From assembly GCA_009841105.1 (NCBI GenBank), contig VXMM01000043.1, positions 1 to 64,000 on the forward strand: a stretch of DNA of 64,000 nt, in the 5' to 3' direction. Shown here in pieces: positions 37,990-46,565 of this stretch. The stretch comes from Acidimicrobiia bacterium (GTDB lineage Bacteria > Actinomycetota > Acidimicrobiia > Spongiisociales > Spongiisociaceae). The notes under the pieces were generated by a model. The model saw only the letters and a list, made by a program, of their open reading frames with translations, searched no databases and was not told where the DNA came from. The first letter of the stretch is position 1. Every line of letters begins with the position of its first letter. Made by a program: the position numbers and the translations under genes.

Positions 37990-38719
37990 CCTCGTGGGGC
38001 TTCCTCGCGATCTAGTGAACTTGGAAGCGGCACTTCGGTCCGATACCAACGTTGATCTGTTCGCTCCAATTGAACACGGTGGCGGTGACCTTAAGAACTC
38101 GGCCATGGCAAAGGCGCTGATCGAGAGTCTCCAAAGGCGAAGGTATGCCGATCCAGAGCGTACTCTCACGATGTGCCTACAGGCGCTAAGAGTGCAGTAC
38201 GAAGAGTTAGATAGTGGTTCTATAGATGCCGAGCTTGTTGCCACACTACCGCCTGGGATCCCGGGCATTGCTAGAACGACCGACCAAGTGCTAATGGAAA
38301 TGCTAAGGCCCCCTGTGAGAGAGGTGATTCTACTGGGCTACGAGCTAAATGATCAGAAGATAATTGACCTCTTAATCGATGCAGAGGCTGCGGGAGCAAA
38401 CCTCATTGTAATCTGTGACAGGACAAGAGGTACAGTGGAACGGATTCTGAGACTCGGTCTCGCCCGAGTTCGAGTCTTCCAGGATCCAGAACGGCAAGAT
38501 GGTCCTCCCTACGCCTCAATGCATGCCAAGTGCCTTCTGGTAAATGGTACAGACCTGCTAGTCACGTCGGCGAACTTCACATTCCATGGGCTGCATGGCA
38601 ATATTGAGATCGGCGTACGCCTATCGGGTCCTCCAGCGTACGAGGCACGAAAAGTGTTTTCGCATTTGGTTCAGAACAACATCGTGGAGGAGGTGGGAGA
38701 GAACAACGCACCCATCTAA
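37958..38719 (+). CDS. drmC: DISARM phospholipase D protein DrmC
   Basis: A 253-residue phospholipase D-superfamily protein. It has one catalytic motif, SMHAKCLLVNGTDLLVTSANF (the HxK part with its trailing strand), so two subunits would be needed for a full site. The first 100 residues are helical. In DISARM, DrmC is the candidate nuclease but is reported to be dispensable for some activity. TTG 37958 overlaps drmB by 32 bases; GTG 37994 is an alternative start. The island ends here: 38720-38979 has no gene. Confidence 0.88.
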   Translation: MQTTYTNFAGSLVGLPRDLVNLEAALRSDTNVDLFAPIEHGGGDLKNSAMAKALIESLQRRRYADPERTLTMCLQALRVQYEELDSGSIDAELVATLPPGIPGIARTTDQVLMEMLRPPVREVILLGYELNDQKIIDLLIDAEAAGANLIVICDRTRGTVERILRLGLARVRVFQDPERQDGPPYASMHAKCLLVNGTDLLVTSANFTFHGLHGNIEIGVRLSGPPAYEARKVFSHLVQNNIVEEVGENNAPI

Positions 38720-38979
38720 TGTCTGGTGTTGATATTGGCGTGAGGTCTAAGTCGGAAGGCCCCTTCGCGTTGGTGGTGAACCATAACAACATGTAACAAA
38801 CTGTATAGATTGTAGCTAAGGGCAATTGTGCTTAAGGCACTCGAGTTTAGCCGGATCCGGCGGGGCAGGTAAGGGGTACCGAAAGCCGCTCCCTCGGTTC
38901 AGCGCTGGGAGTTCGAACTATGCAACCTCCGTGCCTCTAGCTTCCTAGACTCATACGTGTCGGAACAGGAGACCGCGCC

Positions 38980-40689
38980 ATGGTCTCACGGCTGGGATCG
39001 GTCCCGGAGTCACCGGAGGGAGACACGCCCGGGGAGGGCACGTCCTTACCGCTTGAGGGGGCTCGTGCGGAGGTCGAGGCGAAGTTCCTGATCGAGGACG
39101 CTGGGCAGGTTGGCGATCTGGTTGACTCTCTCGACTCGTATGACGTACGGTCGGACTCGGTCGTGGATGTCGTGGATTACTACTGGGATACGCCTGGCTG
39201 GCATCTGTTTAGGGCGGGGTGGACTTATCGGTGGCGTGACTGCTCGGGGGACAGGAGCATGATGCTGAAGTCCACCAAGTTGGGGGACGGGATTGTGCAG
39301 AGGCGCCGGGAGGTCGAGCGTCGGATATTGGCGTTTCCGCAGGACGGCGGTCACCCTCTGGTTGCCGAGCATGTCGCTGCCCGGTCCGGCGGTCTCCAGT
39401 CGGGGGATCTGCGGAAGCTCTTCCGCGTGCGGACGCACCGTCGCCTCTTCGACATCCGGATGTCCGATGGTGCGCTGGTGGAAGTGGGGATCGATCAGAC
39501 GGTGATCACCGCCGTTGGCCCCGTGAAGAAGCCGGCGCCAGGCCGCCTGGCGTTCGTGGAGTTGGAAATCGAGCTGAAGGAGGGTGAGGAGGAGTCGCTG
39601 CGGCAGTTGGCCGCCGAGACACAGCAACGTTTCGGCCTACTGCAGGCCCGTCTCAGCAAGTTCGAACGAGGGTTGCAGACCGCGGGCCTGTCGCCCCCGC
39701 AGGCTTCTCAAGTGGGGTTGCCGGCGAGCACCCCGTTCGTGGAGATGTTGCGGGAACGGGCGCCCGGGCCGACCGATCCGGCCATCCACCTGGCTTATGG
39801 CCGGTTGCTCGAGCAGTTCGAGGAGATGATCGCCCAGGAGCCCAAGGCCTGGGAAGGTCTGGACCCCGAAGGGGTACACAAGATGCGGGTGGCCACGCGC
39901 CGCCTCCGTTCCGCCCTTCGAGCCTTCAAGAAGGTGCTGCCCGCCTCGATCCGTTCGTTCAACGGCGAGTTCAAGTGGCTCGCATCCGCTCTCGGTGGTG
40001 TGCGGGACCTCGACGTCGCCAGGGGGAACCTCCCGCACTTCCTGTCCGACATACCTGAGGAGGATGCTGCGCACCTGGACGACTACCAGCGGTATCTGGC
40101 CGATCGGTGGCGGGAGGAGCGAAGACATTTGCTGGCCTGCCTGGCCGGCCGGCGGTACGGGCGTTTGAAGGCGGGCTTCGCGGAGCGGCTGGAACGGGGT
40201 CCGTCTGCGCCCGTTATGGCGACCCTGGGTTCGATCACGGTCGGCGAGGCCGCCCAGCTGCTCATCGGCAAGCGCGACCAGGGAGTGGTGCGCCGTGGTC
40301 GTGCGATCACATCCGCGTCCAGCGACGAGTCACTGCATGCGCTGAGGATCCGATGCAAGCGGCTGCGTTACCTCCTCGAGTTCTTCCGTCCGACCTACGG
40401 CGAACTGCTCAAAGCGGAAACCAACCGGCTGATGGAACTCCAGGATGTGCTGGGCGAGTTCCAGGACGCGTGCGTCGCCGGCCAGTTGCTTCGCCGCTAC
40501 GCGGAAGGCCTACCCACGCGCAGCGGCAACCGGGGCCAGCTCATCGCACTGGACCTGCTGATCGCCGACCAGGACCGCCGGGCTGCGACGCGCCGGGCCG
40601 ACTTCGCTAACGCATGGGAACGGTTCGATTCCCCTGGTGGCCGAACGAGACTCCTCACCCGCCTGGCGGAGAGTCGGGCGCCGGTCTAG
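38980..40689 (+). CDS. CYTH-CHAD domain protein
   Basis: 569 residues. The CYTH domain (about 25-225) has EVEAKFLIED near its start, plus YYWDTPGWHLFRAGWTYRWR and FVELEIELKEG, the acid-rich tunnel that handles triphosphates or polyphosphate. The CHAD domain (about 270-560) has repeated HKMRVATRRLRSALRAFK and LHALRIRCKRLRYLLEFF helices, whose basic residues bind polyphosphate. A role in polyphosphate or nucleotide metabolism is likely. Its stop overlaps the stop of the convergent gene. Confidence 0.92.
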   Translation: MVSRLGSVPESPEGDTPGEGTSLPLEGARAEVEAKFLIEDAGQVGDLVDSLDSYDVRSDSVVDVVDYYWDTPGWHLFRAGWTYRWRDCSGDRSMMLKSTKLGDGIVQRRREVERRILAFPQDGGHPLVAEHVAARSGGLQSGDLRKLFRVRTHRRLFDIRMSDGALVEVGIDQTVITAVGPVKKPAPGRLAFVELEIELKEGEEESLRQLAAETQQRFGLLQARLSKFERGLQTAGLSPPQASQVGLPASTPFVEMLRERAPGPTDPAIHLAYGRLLEQFEEMIAQEPKAWEGLDPEGVHKMRVATRRLRSALRAFKKVLPASIRSFNGEFKWLASALGGVRDLDVARGNLPHFLSDIPEEDAAHLDDYQRYLADRWREERRHLLACLAGRRYGRLKAGFAERLERGPSAPVMATLGSITVGEAAQLLIGKRDQGVVRRGRAITSASSDESLHALRIRCKRLRYLLEFFRPTYGELLKAETNRLMELQDVLGEFQDACVAGQLLRRYAEGLPTRSGNRGQLIALDLLIADQDRRAATRRADFANAWERFDSPGGRTRLLTRLAESRAPV

Positions 40690-41780
40690 GCGACTAGGAG
40701 GGGGATCAGTAGTTCTTGGGGGGTGATGCCGCCGTGGTGGCCTATGTAGGGGCTGGGGAGGTGTTGGGGGAAGATGACCGTTCCCGGTGGGGCTAGGAGG
40801 GCGGCGGTCGGGAGTTCGGTGACGGCGGGGTGTGGGGGGCCTCCGCCTAGCCAATGGTGTAGTTGGTCGGCGTTGACGAACTGGGCGTTGGTCCGGCGGG
40901 CGATCCGGTGTATGGGTTCGAGGGATCCGGAGAAGAAGGAGACGCGGCCGTCGCCCCACCATGTCATGCCTTCGGTGAGGTCCTCGTCGAGGTAGATCTT
41001 GCCTTCGGGTGGGATGTCGCAGTGGCCGTGGTCGGCTGATCCGATGAGGGTGGTGTCGCTGGGGAAGGTACGTCTGAGGTGTTCCCACACCTGACCTGTT
41101 TCGGAGAGGGCCGCGCTGTAGGCCTGGGATCGTTGGCCGTAGGCGTGGGCGGCTGTGTCCACGGGGGCCGTGTACACGACAGTCAGGGTGCGGTCGCCGT
41201 CGCCGGAGGGGGCCGGCGGGCGGATGTCGAAGGGGGATGTGTATCCGTGGCGTTCCGCGCCGCGGCAGACCATGTTGCTGAGAGGGGTGTCCAGGAGCTC
41301 GGTGGGTTGGTAGAGCACGGTTCTCACGCCGGCGGCGCTGAGGCGTTCGGGGAGGTTGGGGGTGGGGTGGAAGCCGGCCGGGTCGAGGTCGACGGGTTGT
41401 CCCGTTGCGAAGTCCACCCACTCCAGCATGTCCACGACGGTGCCGATGGTGGGCATCCACTGGGTGTATCCGATCACTCCGTGCTGCATGGGCGCCATTG
41501 CCGTGGCCACCGCGGACAGCCCGACCGAGGTGGTGGTGGGGAACGGTGCACACAGGGCGGCTCGACGATGCCGGCGGAGGGTGGCTGCGGCGGGGTGGGA
41601 GAGTTGCAGGTCGCCGAGGCCGTCCATGATGAGGAGCACGTAGTTCCGCGTGTGGGGGATCAGCTCGGCGAGTTCGGGGCGGAGACCTCGGGTCGGCGAA
41701 CGGCCGGTGAGGCGGATCTCCAACTCGGCGGCGAGGTTCGCCAGGTTGGCGCCGTCGTAGGAAGGTCTCGGGTCATCCAT
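40686..41780 (-). CDS. Nucleotide pyrophosphatase/phosphodiesterase-like (alkaline phosphatase fold)
   Basis: A 364-residue metal-dependent phosphodiesterase-like enzyme. YVLLIMDGLGD gives the first metal-binding Asp, FPTTTSVGLSAVATAMAP the nucleophilic Thr region, HGVIGYTQW is typical of the family, and DTAAHAYG and GSADHGHCDIPPEGK hold the other metal ligands. There is no signal peptide, so it is cytoplasmic, unlike many relatives. It lies downstream of the kinase gene, and the three minus-strand genes here probably form one operon. The substrate is unknown. Confidence 0.85.
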   Translation of the reverse strand: MDDPRPSYDGANLANLAAELEIRLTGRSPTRGLRPELAELIPHTRNYVLLIMDGLGDLQLSHPAAATLRRHRRAALCAPFPTTTSVGLSAVATAMAPMQHGVIGYTQWMPTIGTVVDMLEWVDFATGQPVDLDPAGFHPTPNLPERLSAAGVRTVLYQPTELLDTPLSNMVCRGAERHGYTSPFDIRPPAPSGDGDRTLTVVYTAPVDTAAHAYGQRSQAYSAALSETGQVWEHLRRTFPSDTTLIGSADHGHCDIPPEGKIYLDEDLTEGMTWWGDGRVSFFSGSLEPIHRIARRTNAQFVNADQLHHWLGGGPPHPAVTELPTAALLAPPGTVIFPQHLPSPYIGHHGGITPQELLIPLLVA

Positions 41781-41804
41781 CGTCTGGTCCTGTCGGGGTG
41801 CTGC

Positions 41805-42686
41805 TCATTGTCCTGGACCGGGCTCTGACGGCAGCGCGTCGAGAGCAGCGACGGTGCCGACGTGGCGGACCATGTGGGCTCCGGCTCGCACTGCCAACTG
41901 TGCCGCTTCCACGGCGCTGCGGCCCTGGGCGACGGCTGCCGAGAACGCGCCGCAGAACGCGTTGCCGGCGCCGGTCGTGTCCGTAGGTCGGTGGACCGTC
42001 CGGGCCGGGATGTGGGCCACCTTGGTAGCGGTGGCGACCACGCACCCTTCCTGGCCGAGCTTCACCGCGGCGATCCGGGCGCCGGCCGCTACGTAGTCCC
42101 GGGCCGCTTGCTCGTGGTCCGGCCCGGCCAGGCGTTCGCTCTCCAGCGCGCTGGGCAGGAAGGCGGTGCATTCGGGTATGAGATCGGTGTAGGCGTCCGG
42201 GTCGGCGGCGGCGTCCTCCGTGTGCGGGTCGAGGATGATCATCGACCCGGCCCCGGCGGCGAATGCGATCCACTCGGCCTGGTATCGCACAGGGATGGGC
42301 GCGATGTGCACGCACTGGTCCGGCGCGAGATCCGCGGTGAAGTCGCCGGGCCTCGGGCACGTGCCTTCATAGTCACCCGAACCGCTCTCCCACTCGTACA
42401 CCGTCTCCCGGGCGGCCGACACGTAGACGCGCTCGTGGATGCTCGGGGCGGCCACGTGCTTCACTTCGAGCACCAGGCCTCGTTGCTCCAGTTGGGCGAG
42501 CGCATCCGGATCGATGCCTGTGCCGGCGCGGGCCACGAGGCCCGCCCGGGCGCCCGCGTAGGCAACCCCGACGCAGGCGTAGGCGGCTCCGCCGGCCAGC
42601 AGCCCCATGGTCCTCGACTGGCCTTCGACGTAGAGGTCGTCGACCATTATCAGCCCGACGGACCACACGTCCGGCCGGTTTGTCAC
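41805..42686 (-). CDS. PfkB-family sugar/nucleoside kinase-like, catalytic Asp replaced
   Basis: A 293-residue ribokinase-fold protein. The N-terminal part has VGLIMVDDLYVEG and LLAGGAAYACVGVAYAGARAGL (substrate lid and glycine pair). The C-terminal motif is DTTGAGNAFCGAF, where the family has GAGD. The codon at 41961-41963 reads AAC (Asn) in place of the catalytic-base Asp. Either activity is reduced or the protein has another role. It overlaps the DUF3830-like gene upstream by four bases and precedes the phosphodiesterase gene by 24 bases. Confidence 0.85.
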   Translation of the reverse strand: MTNRPDVWSVGLIMVDDLYVEGQSRTMGLLAGGAAYACVGVAYAGARAGLVARAGTGIDPDALAQLEQRGLVLEVKHVAAPSIHERVYVSAARETVYEWESGSGDYEGTCPRPGDFTADLAPDQCVHIAPIPVRYQAEWIAFAAGAGSMIILDPHTEDAAADPDAYTDLIPECTAFLPSALESERLAGPDHEQAARDYVAAGARIAAVKLGQEGCVVATATKVAHIPARTVHRPTDTTGAGNAFCGAFSAAVAQGRSAVEAAQLAVRAGAHMVRHVGTVAALDALPSEPGPGQ

Positions 42687-43222
42687 CGGGTGGTCTCCGG
42701 TTCGAGCCGGATCGTCTTGGCTCCGTCCTTGAGGGTCCGCTTGGCGAGCATCTCGAGCCGGTCGAGATCGTCCGGATCTCGGATGTAGGCGAAGGCGTTG
42801 CTCGGCAGGTCACCGACATAGGAGCGGACCACGCACCGTCTCCCGTAGGCGATGATGCAGGCCTTGTCGGGAGTCAGGACGAAGTCACCCTGCGACAGGT
42901 ACACAGTGAGGTTCTCGGGTTGGACGAGCCGGGGGCCGTGGACGACCACCCCGCCGTCCGTCACCCCATCGGACCCTGCCCTGCCTGGCATCGTGTCGAT
43001 CGCCAGCTCTTTGTCGACGGGGAAGAAGACCCCCTCACCGGAGCACGTGACATGCATGAGGGTTGCTTCCAGCGGGAGCATGTCCCTGATCGCAGACGCG
43101 GTCCGGCTCGCCACGTCGAATCGCAGCACGGCCGTCGCCACGAACTCATCGTCGATGAACACCCGGAACCCGCTGGCGGATTGCGATATCAACGCCTCGA
43201 TGCCTCTATCCACAGCGCTCAT
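42683..43222 (-). CDS. DUF3830-like (cyclophilin-fold) protein
   Basis: A 179-residue protein. The segment LRFDVASRTASAIRDMLPLE and the following GEGVFFPVD, then ENLTVYLSQGDFVL and IIAYG, resemble the DUF3830 cyclophilin-like family, often linked to uptake or catabolism of small acids; this match is from memory and moderate. No signal peptide. It is the first gene of a three-gene operon with the kinase and the phosphodiesterase, coupled to the kinase by a four-base overlap. Confidence 0.6.
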   Translation of the reverse strand: MSAVDRGIEALISQSASGFRVFIDDEFVATAVLRFDVASRTASAIRDMLPLEATLMHVTCSGEGVFFPVDKELAIDTMPGRAGSDGVTDGGVVVHGPRLVQPENLTVYLSQGDFVLTPDKACIIAYGRRCVVRSYVGDLPSNAFAYIRDPDDLDRLEMLAKRTLKDGAKTIRLEPETTR

Positions 43223-43295
43223 GGATCGTTACTCTATGTCGGAAGGCCGGCGGACGGAGAGGCAGAATGGGTTCTGGGGACTGGACTCACCTTGA

Positions 43296-43487
43296 CGAGT
43301 CGGACCCTCCGGTCGATCCCGGTTCGACTTCTCCGAATATGACGATGCCTTCCTGTCCGCCGAACACACGATGCGGCAGCAGCTCGCGGCCGGGGATCGC
43401 CCACCTGCCGGGCTAACGCCCGACGACTTGCGCGCCATGATCGAGGCGATGCGCGCTGAGTCCGGGAGTCCAGACGCAGCAACATAG
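43296..43487 (+). pseudogene. Probable C-terminal remnant of a lost gene
   Basis: On the plus strand the frame from 43296 to the TAG at 43485-43487 reads like protein (RFDFSEYDDAFLSAEHTMRQ, then LTPDDLRAMIEAMRAES), but there is no plausible start upstream, only a stop at 43293-43295. It looks like the last 60 residues of a decayed gene in the 425-base gap between two minus-strand genes. Chance coding-like sequence is possible. Confidence 0.35.
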
Positions 43488-43647
43488 GCCTGAGCGCCGT
43501 GGCAGACGGAGCGGTGCTTGACCGCGTCCTCGACACATGGTCGGCCGACAAGAGTCATGGAGACAGACTTCTCGTGTTTGGAGTTATCTACGTTCTGTGA
43601 GTCCTCTATGGTTGAAGCGCCCCGCGTCACACCTGGGCTTGGCGTTG

Positions 43648-44478
43648 TTATGGCGTGGTGGTGGTTGTGGTGGTTTGGTAGGGGGTGAGGACTGCGTTGG
43701 CGCCAGCGAGGATGGATGCGCAGGCGGGGTGGGTGGGGTCTCCGTTCCTGTTGATCATTCTTCGGACCCACCAGGCGTACCAGCGGACTTCGACTTCGTC
43801 GCCCATGTCGCGTATGTCCTGGGCGGAGGACACCCCAAGGTTTGCCAACGCGTCGTGGAGGGCGGTTCCGGGGGTGGGTTCCCAGGTCGGGTCTTGCAAA
43901 GCCATGGCTATAACTTTGTCGTGGGCTGATTCGTAGACCCCAAAGAGGGTGCGAAAGGATGTCGAGTGGAGGGGGGTGAAGATCATCTTGTATTGGAAGG
44001 TGCCGTGGCAGCCGGTTCCTTTGAGTCCTTTGCGGGTGCTGGGTAGCCGGTCGTCCCAGGCGGGGTGGCTTGCCCGCCGCTCGAACAAGCTCACATAGAC
44101 GGCGGTGGTTGTTGATGCCGGCTGGGTGGTCGTGGTCGGAGCGGACGTGGTGCTGGTTGTGCTGCGGGTGGCCGAGTCTTCGGGCGCCGGGGCTGTAGTG
44201 GTGAGTACCGGTGTGGTGGATGTTGTGGTGCTGGTTGTGTTGCGGGTGGCCGGGTCATCCCTTGCCGGGGCTGTGGTGGTGTCGGTGACCGGCGCTCCCG
44301 GTGTTGTGTCCCCGTCGGATCCGGCCGCTGCGGCGGTGTCGGTAACGGCAGCGGACGGTTCGGCTGCCTCTTTCTGGTCGTTCTCGGCGCCCATCCCTGA
44401 GAGCACATAGAGAACAGCGATGCTGACGAGGCCCGCAACGATGAGGAGTGTCGAAGCTGCGCGACGATTCTCCCTCAT
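43648..44478 (-). CDS. Membrane-anchored protein with Thr-rich linker
   Basis: About 276 residues. One helix near the N-terminus (STLLIVAGLVSIAVLYVLSG) should anchor it with the rest outside. Residues about 40-130 are a Thr/Pro/Ala linker, partly an internal repeat. A folded C-terminal domain follows (GCHGTFQYKMIFTPLHSTSF and VRWYAWWVRRMINRNGDPTH), with two cysteines that may pair. The ATG at 44478 has GGAGAAGG upstream; the longer frame to 44550 lacks a signal. I do not recognise the domain. Confidence 0.7.
   Translation of the reverse strand: MRENRRAASTLLIVAGLVSIAVLYVLSGMGAENDQKEAAEPSAAVTDTAAAAGSDGDTTPGAPVTDTTTAPARDDPATRNTTSTTTSTTPVLTTTAPAPEDSATRSTTSTTSAPTTTTQPASTTTAVYVSLFERRASHPAWDDRLPSTRKGLKGTGCHGTFQYKMIFTPLHSTSFRTLFGVYESAHDKVIAMALQDPTWEPTPGTALHDALANLGVSSAQDIRDMGDEVEVRWYAWWVRRMINRNGDPTHPACASILAGANAVLTPYQTTTTTTTP
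44149..44281. repeat. Imperfect 78-base tandem duplication in the linker
   Basis: The 55-base stretches at 44149-44203 and 44227-44281 are nearly identical, a period of 78 bases (26 codons). They encode the two copies of the Thr-rich linker in the secreted protein and probably arose by slippage. Confidence 0.75.
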
Positions 44479-44596
44479 GTGCCTTCTCCCCAACCTCAAG
44501 GAGTACCCATCCCGATCGACATCCGCGATTGAGCGTGACAGGAACTCCAAGCTGAATCACTAGCCGCGGGACAGTGAACGACTTAGCAGCCGATAC

Positions 44597-44672
44597 GCAA
44601 GCGCTCGCGCTTGCCTACCCCTCCGCCTATCCCCGCATGCCGTGGCAACTGGGTGCTGCCGGGCATGCGGGG
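44597..44672. terminator. Two hairpins after the binding-protein gene
   Basis: CCCCGCATGCC (44631-44641) pairs perfectly with 44662-44672, with an inner GGCA/TGCC stem. GCAAGCG (44597-44603) pairs with CGCTTGC (44608-44614). Both lie just beyond the stop of the minus-strand binding-protein gene and before the next minus-strand gene. There is no T-run, as is common in high-G+C terminators. Confidence 0.5.
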
Positions 44673-44693
44673 ACTCAGGCTATCGATGCTCTC

Positions 44694-46070
44694 CTAGCAG
44701 TAGCGCGCCAGGATCGGGTCGAGTTCGGCTACGGCCCGGTCCATGGTCTCCTGCGGGTCGGCGCCTAGGGCGATGTCGCCCAGAGCAGTGGTCACGATCT
44801 GCTCGTACTGGGTGAACGCCGGGGTCGGGGGCCGGGGCTGCCCGGCCACTGCGAGCGACTCGGCGAAGATGCTCTGCGGGTACACCTCGAAGAACGTCTG
44901 CTGATCCAGGATGGACTGGCGGACCGGCAGCGACTGGTAATTGTCGGAGTACTTCTTGGACTGCTCCGGGTTGGTGGCGAACATCACGAACGCGGCAGCC
45001 TCGTCTGGGTACTTCGTCTTGGCGCTGACGCCGACCGTCACGCTTCCCGTATGGGTGAACGGCGTGTTGAAGTAGGGCACCGGTGTGATACCCCACTCGA
45101 AGTCGGCGTTGGCCTCCAGGACTCCCGCCACGAAGGGCGGCTCCAGGCCGAACGCGGCGGTCCCGTCGAGCAGGGCGTTCGGGATCCCGACCTTCGGGGT
45201 GATCTCCCACTCGTTGAACATGCTGGCGTAGAACTCCAAGCCTTCGATCGCCTCCGCCGTGTTCAGGTACCCGTCCACCGAGCACCCGTCACCGGACAGG
45301 GCCCAGTAGGTGTTGTACGCAGACGAGCCCATGGCAGCATTGGGATCACCCATCGACCTGGTCATGATCAGGTCCCGGTAGGCGAAACCGGGCGTGCCGT
45401 CGCCGAAGGCTGACGGGGCCAGGCCCCACTCCGCGATCCCCTCGTCCTGGATCTTCTGGAAGGCCGCCACGGCTTCCTCCCACGTCCAGGCATCCTCTAT
45501 GTTCTGCGGTGGTTCGATGCCGGCGGCGTCGGTCATGTCCTTGTTGTAGAAGAGGGCCATCGCCGACTGCTCCAGCCCGGGCGAGTACAACACGCCTTGG
45601 TAGCTGTGCTCGGAGCGGGTCGCCTCGAGGATGTCGTTCAGGTGCTCGTCGCTGATGTAGTCATCGAGCGGCAGCAGCATCCCGGCCTCCGCGTAGGACT
45701 GGGTGAACGGCCCGTCGTAGAGGAGGATGTCGGGCGGATCATCCGATGTCGCCACGATGCTGATCTTCTCGTAGAGCTGGCCGAACGGAACCTCCTCGAC
45801 CGCGATCTCCACGCAGGGTTCCGCTTCCATGTAGTCCGCGATGGCGATGTCGAGCGTGTCTCCCTGCCACCGGAGCAGCCGGAGCGTGATGATCTCGGCG
45901 CACCCCTCCGGCTCCGTGGCGGGCGCAGCAGCCGCGGTGGTGGCCGCGGCGGTGGCCGCAGTCTCCGCAGGTTCCTCGGGAGCGGCCTCCTCCTCCGCGC
46001 ACGCTGACATGACCAGCATTAGCGCCAAAGCCGCAAACGTAGCGGCTCTCAGTTTCCTCTTGCTCCACAT
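44694..46070 (-). CDS. ABC importer substrate-binding lipoprotein (sugar type)
   Basis: About 458 residues of the extracellular solute-binding protein family 1. A lipobox (LVMSACAEEE) is followed by an Ala/Thr/Pro-rich linker and a domain beginning ITLRLLRWQGDTLDIAIADY. EEVPFGQLYEKISIVATSDDPPDILLYDG and EAVAAFQKIQDEGIAEWG are typical. It serves the two permeases encoded at 47.6-49.4 kb, from which it is divergent. The ATG at 46070 has GGGGAGG upstream and starts the signal peptide. No dedicated ATPase gene is in the window. Confidence 0.9.
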   Translation of the reverse strand: MWSKRKLRAATFAALALMLVMSACAEEEAAPEEPAETAATAAATTAAAAPATEPEGCAEIITLRLLRWQGDTLDIAIADYMEAEPCVEIAVEEVPFGQLYEKISIVATSDDPPDILLYDGPFTQSYAEAGMLLPLDDYISDEHLNDILEATRSEHSYQGVLYSPGLEQSAMALFYNKDMTDAAGIEPPQNIEDAWTWEEAVAAFQKIQDEGIAEWGLAPSAFGDGTPGFAYRDLIMTRSMGDPNAAMGSSAYNTYWALSGDGCSVDGYLNTAEAIEGLEFYASMFNEWEITPKVGIPNALLDGTAAFGLEPPFVAGVLEANADFEWGITPVPYFNTPFTHTGSVTVGVSAKTKYPDEAAAFVMFATNPEQSKKYSDNYQSLPVRQSILDQQTFFEVYPQSIFAESLAVAGQPRPPTPAFTQYEQIVTTALGDIALGADPQETMDRAVAELDPILARYC

Positions 46071-46565
46071 GGCCCTGGGCCTCCCCTCAATCGTGCCCGT
46101 CCACCTGAACGCGGACCGCACTACTGGCTATACCTCCCGTCGAGCGTGATAGCGGATCGAGGAGCCCGACGAGTGCGCTGCGATGGGCTTCCGGAACGTC
46201 TCGCGTGGGAGTGCTCGGGGAACGCAGCAACCTGTCGGATCGGCTGGGATGCCTGCCATCATCTCTCGATCAAGGGATGGGTCAACCATAACCCTGGCCC
46301 GAGATCGGCGTCCCTCGATCCTTAGAGTTTCTCAAGAAACAATCCAACGGGGTTCGCTGCCCGCCATCAGGGTGTGAATTGGCGGCTGAACCTCTCTTGT
46401 CCAGGCGTTTTTTCGGCGCCCTCCTGGCGACCGGATTGCCCTCGCGACGGCCTTTTTGGGCGTGCCCAGGCGGGGTTGTGTGAGGGGTCGCGGACCTGAC
46501 TTGACCGGGTAATCGGAGCACGGCTCGTACCCGAAGTGATAGCCTCAGAGGGGAGAGTTTCGGGA
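46071..46565. other. Divergent control region of the importer
   Basis: This gap of about 500 bases separates the binding-protein gene from the divergent nucleoside hydrolase operon and should hold both promoters. TTGACC (46501-46506) is a -35-like hexamer without a good -10 partner. GTTTC/GAAAC (46327-46331, 46336-46340) is a five-base inverted repeat with a four-base spacer, a possible operator. No coding frame. Confidence 0.4.

Noticed and set aside
38890-38940. tRNA-like TTCGAAC segment at the right border of the defence island
   Set aside because: The bases flanking TTCGAAC do not pair as a T-stem, and no anticodon or acceptor arm can be built, so I do not call a tRNA attachment site.
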